Shown here one piece after another: positions 1-12,198 of a stretch of DNA of 64,000 nucleotides. The stretch is from Ascidia mentula (Eukaryota > Chordata > Ascidiacea > Phlebobranchia > Ascidiidae). The stretch spans positions 3,477,001 to 3,541,000 of the forward strand of contig OX387204.1 in assembly GCA_947561715.1 (NCBI GenBank), read 5' to 3'. Both the position numbers and the translations under genes were made by a program. Position 1 is the stretch's first letter. Each line of letters starts with the position of its first letter. A model generated the notes under the pieces. That model had not been told where the DNA came from. It saw only the letters and a program-made list of their open reading frames with translations, and made no database searches.

Positions 1-3000
1 GATATATTTCAATGAACATATAATTATTTTGAAAACCCTCACAAAGGTCAACCAGTGTTTTGTCGACCTGGATGATTTTGTGGTTGAATGTCCAGAGGAA
101 CAGCCAACTTTTCCCAACCAAGTGGAAATTGTTTGCAAGATTAAACACTTTCTTGAAGATTATCAGGAGGAGGTAATATTCTACTGTTTAAAGAAACAAA
201 AATTCTGATATTTTTTATTAAAGCTTTTATAAATCATTGATGTTGTTCATGCATTTATTTAGCTTGAAAATGGGGTTTCCCAGTTTGAAGATATAGGTAA
301 TAATGAAAACTCACCTACAACTGACAACAACAACTCACAAGGTTTGACTATTTGCTTCTAAAAAGATTGTGTATAGGTTGCCTGTAACCTTTGTTTTATG
401 CAGGCCAGAACCCACTAAATTCACCGAATCTTAGAAGCAACGAAACACTGTCTCGTGTTGCAAGTTTAGCACAGAGAGCAGGTCTGATCGACACAGTTGA
501 TGACCTGGGCACTTTGCATGCCAATGTAAGCAGTTCAAACCAAAATGCCACTGGAAACCAAATGGTATGTTTATCAAAGAATAATAACCTTTCTTGATTT
601 TTCTTGAGTAGTTTTTGTGTAGTTCATATCACTCGTGGTTGGTACAAGATGTTACATAGTTGTTCAACATAAAATCCACTGCAAAATTTGCTTCGTAGGC
701 AATTGGAAGTGTGGTAAAGGAACATAAATATAACATTGCTGTGAGGGAGACAGTTGCTGCGTCATTCCTTTCTGTATTTGCGCAATATGACAAGTTCATT
801 ATCCATCCAAGTCAGGACGAGAGTGGTGCATGGAACTTTTCTGTTGACACACAAGACAACTTTGACAAGGTTCAATGCTTACAATTATCACTTTAACTAC
901 AATATTGTTAAGTTATTTCTGTTGATGGGTTTGTAAATTAGGTATTGTCTGTACATTTTTGTGCATTCTGATATGTTTAAGTTTAGTGTTCAAGGCTAAA
1001 ATAACAGTTATAAATAAAAATATATATATACCCTGTTATCCAGACCTCTTTTCTGTCTGACCAACCGGAAGCACACTTAAGATTTTTATGTTCATTCCTG
1101 GACACTCAAATGTTTGCCTCGCTTGTGGACAATGCCATTATCGCCCACCAAGCCCAGGGGAGTGAGCAAGATGCAAAGGTAAATGTTGCTAATGGATGTG
1201 GAAATGTCATTAAAATCAATACTTGTTCCATGCCTGTTTTTATCATAATATTGATTGGGAGCAAGGTAATAATGCTCCGAAATACAAGGTACTTTGTCTT
1301 TGTAGGACAACTTTTTAAGACTGTTCGATGATCGTATAGAACAGGCAAAACTTCCACCTGATGTACGAAGTCCTACTTCGGCCGATCTTGCTGCCACTCC
1401 AACCAGAAGTTTCTCTGTTTCATCGACATCATATTATGACTTTCAAGATATCAAACCATTGATAAAAAAATCTCGTATGTCATCTTTGTCACAAAGCATC
1501 GTCTGTGTCTATAGACAACAATACAGAGAGGATAAAAATGAAAAGGCTCACTATAGACTTAAACATGCCCTGCTTACAACTGAAAACCTGGCACGTACAA
1601 CTTTTATAAGCATTGAGAATAACAGAGCAAAATATTGTCTTATTTCATATTATTTTAGGAATAAATGTTCCTTAAAGTAATTTATGGTAATTCTTTTTTT
1701 CAGAATCAGCTGTTCAGAAGCGTCTGACTCACATCGACCTCGTAAGTGTTCCACCACACATTGTCCACGGGCAACTTTCCTCAAATGATTCTGGAATCAA
1801 CATTATGTCCATGCCTGGAACATTGCCCAATTTACAGGTTAACATAACACAATGATATTTATTAAAGTAACTTTTCTTGCTGTAATCATAACATTTTATT
1901 CAGTCCAACCTTCTGGAGTCTGAAGGCATTGGCAGTAAGAAAAGACATTTGCGTCGTCAGGATGAGTCACGTGTTGCGTTCAGGCAACCATCTCAGAAAT
2001 GGGTAAGTATTATAAATATAGAGTATGTAGAATGGTAGATATGGTTCCAAATCAGTGGAAAGAAATAAAATTTAACTTGCAAATTTAAGTTGACAAAAAC
2101 ATCTTGATGCTGCCAATGTTGAGCTCCCACTTTGCCTACAACTGGAGAATAGGACTGTTTAAAATGCCTTAATCACCATTGTAGCGTTTAGTCACAGATT
2201 AATGTGATGATTTGTTCACATAATGTTATGTCACTACTCTCATCCAGTTTGCCACTTACTCTATTTGACCTAGTTGGTGCAGACAAGTTTTTACTTTTGC
2301 TTTTACAATTGGGTTAACAGAAGAAAATCCAGCAAGCAAGATCCAAGTTGCTGCGGCAACCAAGTATGTCGGAGTATTCACCAGAAGTAATAGCACAAAC
2401 TAACTGGAAGTTTGTTGAAAAGCTCCTAAAGGATGTAAAATTAAAGGTATGTGGGATTTGTACTTTTGTGTATCGTAGTCTTTATGCAATATTATATCAA
2501 AATTTTATTTTTCTGAACTTGTATGTGCCAAACTTTGTAACTATACTGGATCAGTTGCTGTTCTAAATAAACCCTGTAGTCTTTTTTACCTTTAAACCAC
2601 ATGTGTGTTTGTTGTTGTTTGCGCACGAGTGGATTTTCTACAATCCATCATTGCACATGACAGTTATGATTAACTCACTGAAAGCTTGTTGACGTTAGGA
2701 CGAAACCTTCCGTCATAAGCTGTTGTACTACTGTCAGTTCCTCTATTGCACTACCTGCATATGATAGAAAGCCTCAGATGGTTTCCTTTAAACATGCATT
2801 GTTTGTGTGGCTGCAAGGTCACAGTGTGTTTTGCATCACTTTTTAATTTTATTATTAATTGGAAACCTGTGGTTGTTCGATTTCATAATGTCTGACAAAA
2901 AATGTGCTTTGGTTTGTCTCTTAAACCACAGGATCAAAATGCAGCTTAAGTTAAACAAAATTAACTATAGATTACATTATCATATTTAAAAATTAACATG

Positions 3001-6000
3001 TCAACTTTCCAGACCAAGAAAATCCTGGTTGGTAAAATGGGCCAAGAAGCCATAGAATTGGGCCACGGAGAACTGTGCCTTTCTGATCTTGAAGAGAACA
3101 CATGGATTGCAAGCCTGTGTGACCTTCTTGAGAAAGTGTGGAGCCATGGTTTGCTGACCAACCACAAAAGGGTAAGTTGCATTTAATCAAAATGGTTATG
3201 CTATTCTTTACCTTGGTTGAATGGCATTTTTTTAATTTATTTTCCAAAATACCAAAAAGGTTTCTTTAGTTCTGAAAATCACTGTGTAGTATTTATGGTG
3301 GTTTTGGGGTTTCTGTCCATTCATTGCCAAGTGTGACATATATAATCCAATTTAGGTGATGCTTCCCTGTTTCTGCGAAAAGTTTCTCACAAAAAAAATT
3401 CCCCTGCACCTATTGTGAATGGGAACAAATTCCCCAGGGTAATCCCCCTCAGAGCTCTTTTGTAATCTCAACTGTGGGTTTTTCCTTTCAGGGCAAGTCG
3501 GCGCTGTGGTCCCACCTCATTCAATACGACATGCAAGAACAGGAGAAACAGATAAAGAAGCACGCCCTCCAGCACCTGAGCGGGAGTTCCCCGTCCCTGT
3601 TGGGAGACGAGGGAGGAGATAGCGGATTCGACCGCAATTCTTCCTACTATTCCCTGCCCCGTTCTTTCCAGCGCAAGCGGAATTCGGACGCGTCACACCG
3701 GCACCAGATACAAAGTTAGTGAAGTTGCAACGTATGACGATGAGTAATGCGGTTTGTTGCGGTTGTATGCAAAGTGAAGTTGTTTGGCGTTTTAAGATTG
3801 GTAATAATTGCATGACATCCGCGTATTTGAATGATGTTGAGACGTCGCATTTTGTTCTGTGCATAAATAACCCAGTGGTTGCCGTTAGTGCTGATGTATA
3901 TGCAGTGGCTGCAAGAGGTGCAAATTTTGCTATAGTAGAACATTACTTCGATACAAAATTTTCACAGAACACATATATAACAAGGTGCTCTTTTTCGAGT
4001 TGTTAGTAATCAACTTTTGAAGTGAATGGCACGAAATTAAGAACCAAATCTTTAGTTTTGAACTATATTTCCGACTGGAATTCAATTTTCATATCGCTTA
4101 CGGCACAATCTAGCACCTGCGTCCGTATCTCCAGCAAAACTAGTTATGAGTCTTACACCAAAACATGTTTATCTGTTCACAGCGAGTCGACGATCGAGCG
4201 ATATATCGTTACTATCGACCTCACTCCACCAAATCGTTCCTCCATCAAGTTATGACCTCCTATCCTCTATCAGGTATTTCCTCAATTCGCTGCCTACGCA
4301 GTAATATTACACTTGTGTTTACAGCGCGCCCGATCTTGTTGACATATTGTGACGTCACAGTTCAGCCGAATCACGTGTGTTGTTTTACTCCTAAATTTTT
4401 TTCACTGTGTCTTGTTGTTAACAATCACCTTGGTCTTCGCTATTAGAGCTGCTTTGATAAGTTGATTAGCCTTTTATCTGACAACAACTTATCTTGGTGG
4501 TTCGAGGCCATCGTCTTTTTATTTACTTGTAAATGTGCAGGAGAATATGCAGCATGCGTGACATACAAACTGAGGTGGGTCGGAGTCGTGCTTGGATAAG
4601 ACTTGCATTAGAACAGAAGCAATTGCATTCCTACCTGAAAACATTACTCAGCGACCGAAAACTCCTCAAGTATGTTTTTTTCTTGGTCAAATACATTTGT
4701 CTCGTATTAACTAAAAACAAACTTTAAAGGAAATATTTAGAATCAGTGAAAAATAAACCCCTTAAGAGACTGTTTTTTTTCTAATATTTTCGTTTTATAA
4801 AGCGTGATGTACAAACGCTATTCCCTTCTTCAATGTGACGACCAGTGCGAACAGTTCCTCATTCACCTCCTATCCCTCAACGCCGCCGATTTCACTTGTT
4901 TTACAAATTCCTTCCCTAAAACTGGTAAGTTTATTTACAAAAACCAAAAATTATCAGGCGCCTAATAAATCCTGTTCTTTTGCTCGCAGTGATCGAGTAC
5001 CAAGTGTGGGTAATACCCGGCCGCCAGTTCGCTGGTGCTTCGCAGACAACTGCTAATGTGTACATGAGAATAGGAGGCGAACTCTGCAATACAGAAACAA
5101 TTTCTGTTCCAAAGAACTGCCTGGAGTTTACCTTTAAGGTATACGCATACATGTAATGGAACCAGTCTACATTAATTCATGCGTGTAAACTGTGTTCTAC
5201 GTTGTATCTTCTGGACGTACGTAATCACTTCTTGTGTCGCATAAACAGATTTAAATCATCTTGTGTAATGGTTTGAACTGTAAAGACCAAAAAAAGCCCA
5301 GAAGGTTGGTTACACCAATGAGACACTTGAGGTCGAAACAGAGTCCCTCCATTGCTGTTAAAAGTTACTACGAAGACTAACCTATAGGTTATTATTACAC
5401 AATTTTCCAAGGCACTTATTATAGAAATATATATATTTCGCCCTTAGAGCATCATCAGTATTCTGAAAACACAAACATTTCTAAACACAGACATTTCTAT
5501 TGTACAATTCCTAGCATCAGAACTTAGGAGTGATGACAACGTTGACAGTGGGTCACGACAACTCAGGGATGCTTCCCAAGTGGCTTCTGGATTCGGTTGT
5601 TGCTCGAAATCTCTTCACTGGGCAGGCGAGTGTTTCATTCACACAAAAAACAGAAATAATATATGGTATACCCGCCAACTGTACCTATTGTGACATTGCA
5701 AATGCTGATTTAATTAATGTTAACCGGTTTATCTAATAGGACAAAATGTAGTTGCTTGTTAGTATTTCAGGATATATCTTTTTTTGTCGTAAAATGGTCA
5801 CTTGCTTTAACTGCGTTCAACACTCATATGCAATTTAAATGTCGGTCTAACCGCGTCTGTGCACCATTAGTAAAAAAGTTAATTATCACAGACGTACGCC
5901 TTTCCCTGCTGTCGTTGGCTGGGTAAAAATGTTGACGACAACAGCACAGAGCGCCTCCTGCTGGCCGAAACCGCTCCTCACGGAGAAAATGTGATGAGAT

Positions 6001-9000
6001 TCGTCACAAATTTGTCACGGATGACTGCTACCAGGTCGAATACCGTAAAATAATATCTGTCTAGTTGCTGTCAAGTCATTTGTATTTTTCTTGTCATACG
6101 TTTTAATGTGTTAATAATCGTATGTAAACATAGGTTACTCTTGGACAAGGCTCCTGCACGGGTCTAGCAGAAACATATCACTGTAATCAACTGTTTTTGA
6201 ATATTTTCAGATTTTCCGCTGCAGCTGCCATACCAGAACTTCAAGAACGAGTGGGACAGTCAGTAAACGACATTTACAAATACTTCCACCACCCCTCCCG
6301 TGAATTAAGTCAATCTAAGCTCTCAAGCCCTCCAGCGTTGTACACAAAACTTTTGCTGTCACTCGTGGCGGCGCTAGAGGGCGTTTTTACCCATGGAATG
6401 AAAAGTACTTCACGCCTTTTCAGGTGCGAATGTAGACTGCGGTAATTGTGCACATACATAAACAGTTCTAAGGTTTGATTTTACAGTTGTGAAATAAACT
6501 CAATGTCAGAAAAAATAGATGTCTGCAAATTCGAAAGTGATTTCTATTCGAAACGTATTTATCCAACAACTATTCACAATATTTTATTTCTCGTAAACAG
6601 TTCTATTATTTCTGCGTCTTTTTTACAGCCGACGTCGTGTTTTCTTCGCGTGGGACGTCATAATCGCGACTGTCCAATCTCTGCAAGGTAACACTAACGG
6701 GGAACTCCCTGAAGCGAGGAAGGGCGAGGGACCGGACCTGCCACCTAGCGGCGGCACGGTGGCTGTCGGAGGTGATTGGTTTCTTGGTGAGAATCCTAGA
6801 TCGATAAGCTTTTCGGCTCCACCGGATTGTTCGGATTAATGCAACGAAGTTGTCAACAAACCAAACGCTAGACAAAGTAGTTGTGTTGGTTGAATAAAAT
6901 ATTAATACATAACATGAAAATTAAGAAAACAGGCTGGTTGTGCGCTCTTTAACAAGGCTAGGTTTGCATATCGTAATGTAAATAAAAGTATTTTTTTTAA
7001 AAACTTGATACAATATCCCAAAATAGTTTTCGGTTAAGTTTTGTTTGAATAAAAATATTTTTATTTGTCTTCGCATTTGCTTTTTATACGAACTGGCTTT
7101 TAAACTTAACAAAAAAAATGTATTTCGCAAATTCCATCCCTCTTGTAAGTTGAGTGAGTATGTGGTAATGGCAAACCGCCGTCCCATGCCTTCTTCCCCC
7201 ACCCCCACTTTGACCCGCCGAACCTGGTTAATCCACCGCCAAAACAATGTTATCTGTTACGCAAATAGCCAAGACCCCGTGCTTGAGTGAAAACCAATTT
7301 CTGCGGTTAGGTCCCATTTAGCTCGGAACGCTGTGCATTGCATGCATGGTTCCCAGTTCGTTTAGGCTTTGTTTTGTGATTGCAGCTTGTTTGTGTGATT
7401 CGCGTGCGTCGCTGTGTTTCCCAAACTTTTGTGAGCGCATAATCCCACAAATACAGTTGAAACGCGCTACAACTTCCAGTGTAAATTATTACCACATCAT
7501 TACTCTTCCACTCGTTCTTGCGTTGACGAGCTGCAGTAAACCACGTGATAGCACGCGTTCGTTTAAACTTCCGAATACCTGAATAGTATTTATATGATGA
7601 TTCAAGATAAAAATTAAAAAATAATTAATTGTTTTTCCCAAAAACCTTGGACACAAACTTACTGCTAGAACTCTGTAAGCCTGTAACCTTCTCTTCCGAA
7701 ACACTTCAGACGTACTGTGTATATGACAATAATGCGTTCCGCATAAATTGTTAATATTATTATTGTTGTGTTGAACAGCCTTTTTGGTTTGGAATCGATT
7801 GCTTTGTACAGAAATATGTTTTTTCAGGCAATCGCGCTTCGACGAAGTCTGAAGGTTCGTCGCGGAAATTGTCACATCGCGACAGTCGGAAAGATGCTCA
7901 TGACGTCATAATCAGCAGCGGTTCAAGGTACCTGATGCTGTGGTTAAATGAGTCTTTTTTAAGATGCGGGTCATATCTTTTTTTAAAAAGAGGCCCGGAG
8001 TTGTAATAATATGTTTTAACACATACATAATAACGGCACAGTTGACCGCTTATTTAAACCACAAGAAAACTGAGCCCCGTGGTACAAAAAGGTCATGAAA
8101 TATTAACAATTCTAATAGTTAGAAATGGGATTTCGCTCGCTGGTGTGTTATCTACCAATGATATAAATATAAACATATGTTATAAAAAAAACTTGCGCGT
8201 TGAAGGTATTTTCAGCTACCAGATGAACTGAGCTGGAAATCGTTAAACTTCGAGGTTTTTATTCTGGCCTGGTTCGTTGCCTAGCAACAGATGACAAAAA
8301 ACCGCGTCCACTTTTAATTCGTTTGAGGTTTACAAGTCGTTCGTTTCTATTTTTAAGAAGTTGAAATCGATTTGAAGTGTAACCCATTGCATTAAGTGCC
8401 TGCTTTTATTCCATCACAATCGATGTTCTTTTTTTGGATTTGTGACATGACGTCACTGATCGCTTAGTTTCTTGGCTGTCGCTTGCAAACATTTCAGATC
8501 GTAAGTACCACTTTTTGAACACATAAGTAAAAAAAACGACCGCTTTATTCGTTTACAAGTTTTGAAAAATGTCAGTTGATTTTCACCCTTCTAGGACACT
8601 TTACACGGCTAGTGTAACATGGGATGCGATTATCAATACGACAAATTGATTTCAGTATAAATCGAAGTGACGATAATTCTTAATTCAAAGGCGACTCCCA
8701 CGCACTACACCACATGTTTTGTTCAAACTTTCGCATTGATTTTTCGCTGCACGAGCGTTTCGGAACGAAAATTTATCTGTAACTCTACCTCGAAATTGCC
8801 TTCCTTCCAGAAACTTCCACCGATACCTCCACCCACTTACAGACTTACAAAACATGTTTTGGCAGCAATGAAAAAGAAGTCGCCGCGTTATCCCGTCTCT
8901 GTGACGTCGTAGCCAGGATATCTGCGGGCGATTCTGCGGCACAGACGCAAATCATGCAACAACGCATGGGTAAAGACGACATGTTTCACTTGTTGATGTT

Positions 9001-12000
9001 GGTGGGAGTGCATGACCAGAACTTAACACTGTGGTTGCCAAAGATCTCCGAAGTCGCTAAGGTGGGTTAAGCTCTGATTTCTGCCTACTTTCATTGTAGA
9101 TGCTAAAAACCACATCACAGTTAGGTCTGCATTTGTGAACCCAATATAGGTCTGTAAATTATTGAAATCTGTATACAAAGTTAACGTTCAGGTGTTAACA
9201 AAGAAACAACCTGTTGTTTTTGTCATATATTTGATAAATTGTACATGACTTGTACCTTTAACATGCGCACTGTTTTCCATTTCCCAAACCTTTATAATGA
9301 GGATCACGAATGCCGACCTATATGTCTATAGCTATGAGGTGTTTTTTCAGCACAGCAATGCGTTTTATATATACGCGAAATGTGGGGTTGAATAAATCAA
9401 ATTATAAAATCATGCGCAAAGAACTACGCAGACACACAATACACGAAAGAAACAAAAACCATTACGGTTATCGAGTCAGGCGCCCATAGTATTTATTGTC
9501 TTGTGTAATTGATAGTAATCGGGGCCAGAATTGACTGTGCTGTGTGAACAGTGCATGGCTGCGTGAACGTGTTTTAAGAAAGTTAAAAAACGCCATATTT
9601 TCTGGACCACATCGAGCTGTACTTCTTAATGGGCCTACATAAAATATTTTACATCAAAGCTACATTTTCTTGTCCCTGGAAGTGTGTACGCAGTCTCAAG
9701 AATCCATTAAACAACAACCTGCGTGTTTTTGCCTCCTTATAAGCTGCAACGGTTTCGATAAGCAACGCAGTTCTATCCTTTCTATCCGATTTGCCGGGAA
9801 TTCGAATGGCTAATACCTTGACAATACTTGCGCAGGGCGGTGTTGTCGTCTGCTTTCCGTTTCCATTGTCGCTTTTGTTCAGCGGATAATCATTCCCACT
9901 GCCTGACATATAACGTTTGCGTAAATGGAATTTTAATGCTTATTTGGTTTTGAGCTTGGTGTTTTGAGAGGTACAGGAAGTCGCCCACTTGTTCATCGTT
10001 TTTAATATTTGGACAAAAAACAAAACGACTTTCTTGTCTTCGAAAGAGCTGCGTGAGCTAAGCACCTAACGTCAGAATTATCCTTGTTTGCTGTAAAAGC
10101 ACGAACGTTTTACGGCAAATTACGCTGCGACCGGACGCTTTTAATGCGTTCGTGCTATGCAAAGTCATCGAAGTGGCAAAAATCACCGTTAATTCACACA
10201 GAACTCGCGCGCTAATGTAACCAACAAACCTGCTGCGTATTCGCGTTACCTTGTTATGACCGTATCTCTGCTGCCGAAACAGGAAGGATCTCCTTATTTG
10301 GATGCAAAAATTTGTTGTTTTCTTGTTCAGCAGTTCACACTGCCCCCACAAACGGTTTTAGGATTGACTGACGTCTGGACGTCAACCTTGGGTTTCGCCT
10401 GCGTAACTTTTTGAGTGTTTTTTTTACTTTTGTTCTTTGTGTACTGATTGGTGTATCGTTGTGGGGAGCCAGCGTTATCGTTGGGTCTTTCGTAGCAAAC
10501 TTGTTATGAGCCAAGTTGTTTTGTTGAAACATGCACATCTGTACGGTTTGGGGCATGCATCTGTGCTTTCAATTAACCATCTGATGTAATCTACTTTTCG
10601 CTGGGTATGGTTGCATTTTTCCGTTTAAATCTTAATGAAATTGAAAAGGATTTTGTAACAGAAGATAAATTAATAAAATTATTTATAAATACGAGAGCCT
10701 TTTTTTCGAGCCGCCTGAAATCCGGCATCGTTGATATTTTTCCTGTGTATTTAACGGTTATAGGGCTACTACATAATTGTACGTAATACTCGGTGGAGCT
10801 TAACGACTGTGCAGCGAATTGTTTGTATTTCATAGAACTGAAAACATCCGCAACCGTCGAAAACTCTCAAACCAAAAGCGCATTCTTGTTTACCGTTAAT
10901 CCGTTTACTGTAAATCCTCTCGACCTTCGTCGGTGTTACTGAGGTCCCTCGAGTTGCTGAACCAGGTTTAGAAAATCGGTGTATTAGGAAACCGTGTTTT
11001 TTCGTGTACTTCACTGACTTTAATTTCGAACCCTTATGTTTCACATAAAATCTAGCCATTTTTGACAATTGAAAAAATTAATATACTTGTTTACAGAAAT
11101 AAACGTTAATGTCGCGGACGGCACAGTTTAAAACAGAAAACTTTACACGAAAGTGTCTAAAACTCTATATCCTTTTACATGTCAAAAATTAAAACAGAAA
11201 CAACGCCCCATACGTTATAAAAATGTCATCCTGTTTACAAGAATGAGTTCAACGCCTAATACCGTTTCCGTTCCTCTCCAACCAAAGCTCCTTTAGCACC
11301 GTATATTATCTATATCCCATTCTCAAGAAATCAAATTTATGCTTCGTTTTTGACGTTCCTCCATAAGTCTGTTCTCTAATTTCCAATCCCCAAGGCCGGG
11401 TTGTCACATAGTAAGTGGCCGAGGTGGCTGTCAAGATATTGTTTCTTCAATTATCGGTGGAGCGACGCTCGTAGGGCGTTCAGGTCGCAAATCTGCTCTC
11501 GAGTTTGCTTCGTTTGCTGCCTTGCTGCGGTTTCACGTCTGTTTTCTGAGGGTCGCCGTTACTTTCCGGTGTGGGTTTTCCACCTGGGTGGTAAGTATTT
11601 TCTTTGTGGCACCAACGCCCAATTTGCTGTGATTCGATATGCGGCGAACTTTTCCGGGTTAACGTTTTGTGCAACTCCGTGACTGAATCAACCCCACATT
11701 GAAATACGTGATCATAAGTTGTGAAAGCAATAGAAGCTAACAATGCGGCATAATGAGTTATAATAACATACACAAACTTCTGAATCAACTTTACTATTAC
11801 TGGTTTTGTTATGGTCTTCAGTGAGCTTTTACCGTTTTCATAACTCATTTCATAAGTCCCTAACGATTTCTCAAAGTTTCAAAAAGTTTTAAGTGCGATA
11901 GTATGAACAGTTTGTCCTACGTATTAGAGTTAACAAAAGACCTTCAAGATAATGCTCCGCTAATGCAATTCAAACAAATATTTCGCTGCCAAACACTTGA

Positions 12001-12198
12001 TCCTTAATCCCCCGAGCTTAGGGTAAAAGTCATCAACTTGTCTGTCTCGTTCAGGGGTGCCAGCATATCTATGAAGACTCAGCATTCCTCTGCGACACCT
12101 CTGCTGTCACTTTCCTATCTCAAGTGCTGGGTATGTTGTGGAAATTCGAAACCCCACTGGACAAATCCCTCCTGCGAGGTTTCGACGATTTTGCCTAA
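1..12198 (+). CDS. DENND5: DENN domain-containing protein 5 (DENND5A/B orthologue), 3' part of gene, 21 exons
   Basis: Family role: DENND5 proteins bind Rab6 and act as GEFs for Rab39-class GTPases in endosome/Golgi traffic. Exons read here: 1-172, 263-341, 404-564, 699-869, 1044-1178, 1306-1474, 1704-1837, 1904-2002, 2321-2446, 3013-3171, 3492-3714, 4183-4273, 4541-4669, 4803-4924, 4990-5138, 5521-5625, 5892-6034, 6211-6423, 6629-6786, 8811-9061, 12055-12198. All phases close, giving 1043 residues in frame from base 2; the 5' part lies outside the window. In order: end of the DENN module, first RUN domain (3013-4924, with [15 protein letters not shown] and [12 protein letters not shown]), PLAT domain (4990-5900, with [12 protein letters not shown] and CRWLGK), second RUN domain (6211-12198, with [14 protein letters not shown] and YEDSAFL). 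The end RGFDDFA aligns with the vertebrate C-terminus. The intron after 5625 uses a GC donor. Human proteins are about 1290 aa. A versus B cannot be decided. Confidence 0.93.
6787..8810 (+). other. DENND5 intron 19
   Basis: A 2.0-kb intron between the exon with [13 protein letters not shown] and the exon with TCFGSNEKE. Donor is G|gtgaga and acceptor ccttccag. It carries two exact TGACGTCA palindromes (7901-7908, 8448-8455). I see no coding exon, RNA gene or transposon; the short open frames inside lack family resemblance or splice logic. Confidence 0.7.
9062..12054 (+). other. DENND5 intron 20, 3 kb
   Basis: The last DENND5 intron, between AAG|gtgggt at 9062 and tcgttcag before 12055. Both flanking exons are phase 0 and match consecutive parts of the second RUN domain, so nothing is missing between them. 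I see no gene, RNA or repeat inside; open frames on either strand (for example 9649-9909, 10769-11068) are short and unrecognised. Confidence 0.7.

Noticed and set aside
1092..1397. 101-codon minus-strand frame opposite DENND5 exons
   Set aside because: Antisense shadow of conserved DENND5 coding exons 1044-1178 and 1306-1474.
5425..5440. 16-bp palindrome GAAATATATATATTTC in DENND5 intron 15
   Set aside because: AT-only core in AT-rich intron; expected at some frequency by chance, with no further structure around it.
9649..11068. Several 73-99-codon minus-strand frames in DENND5 intron 20
   Set aside because: No recognisable domains, no linked splice sites, and the flanking DENND5 exons join directly in phase.
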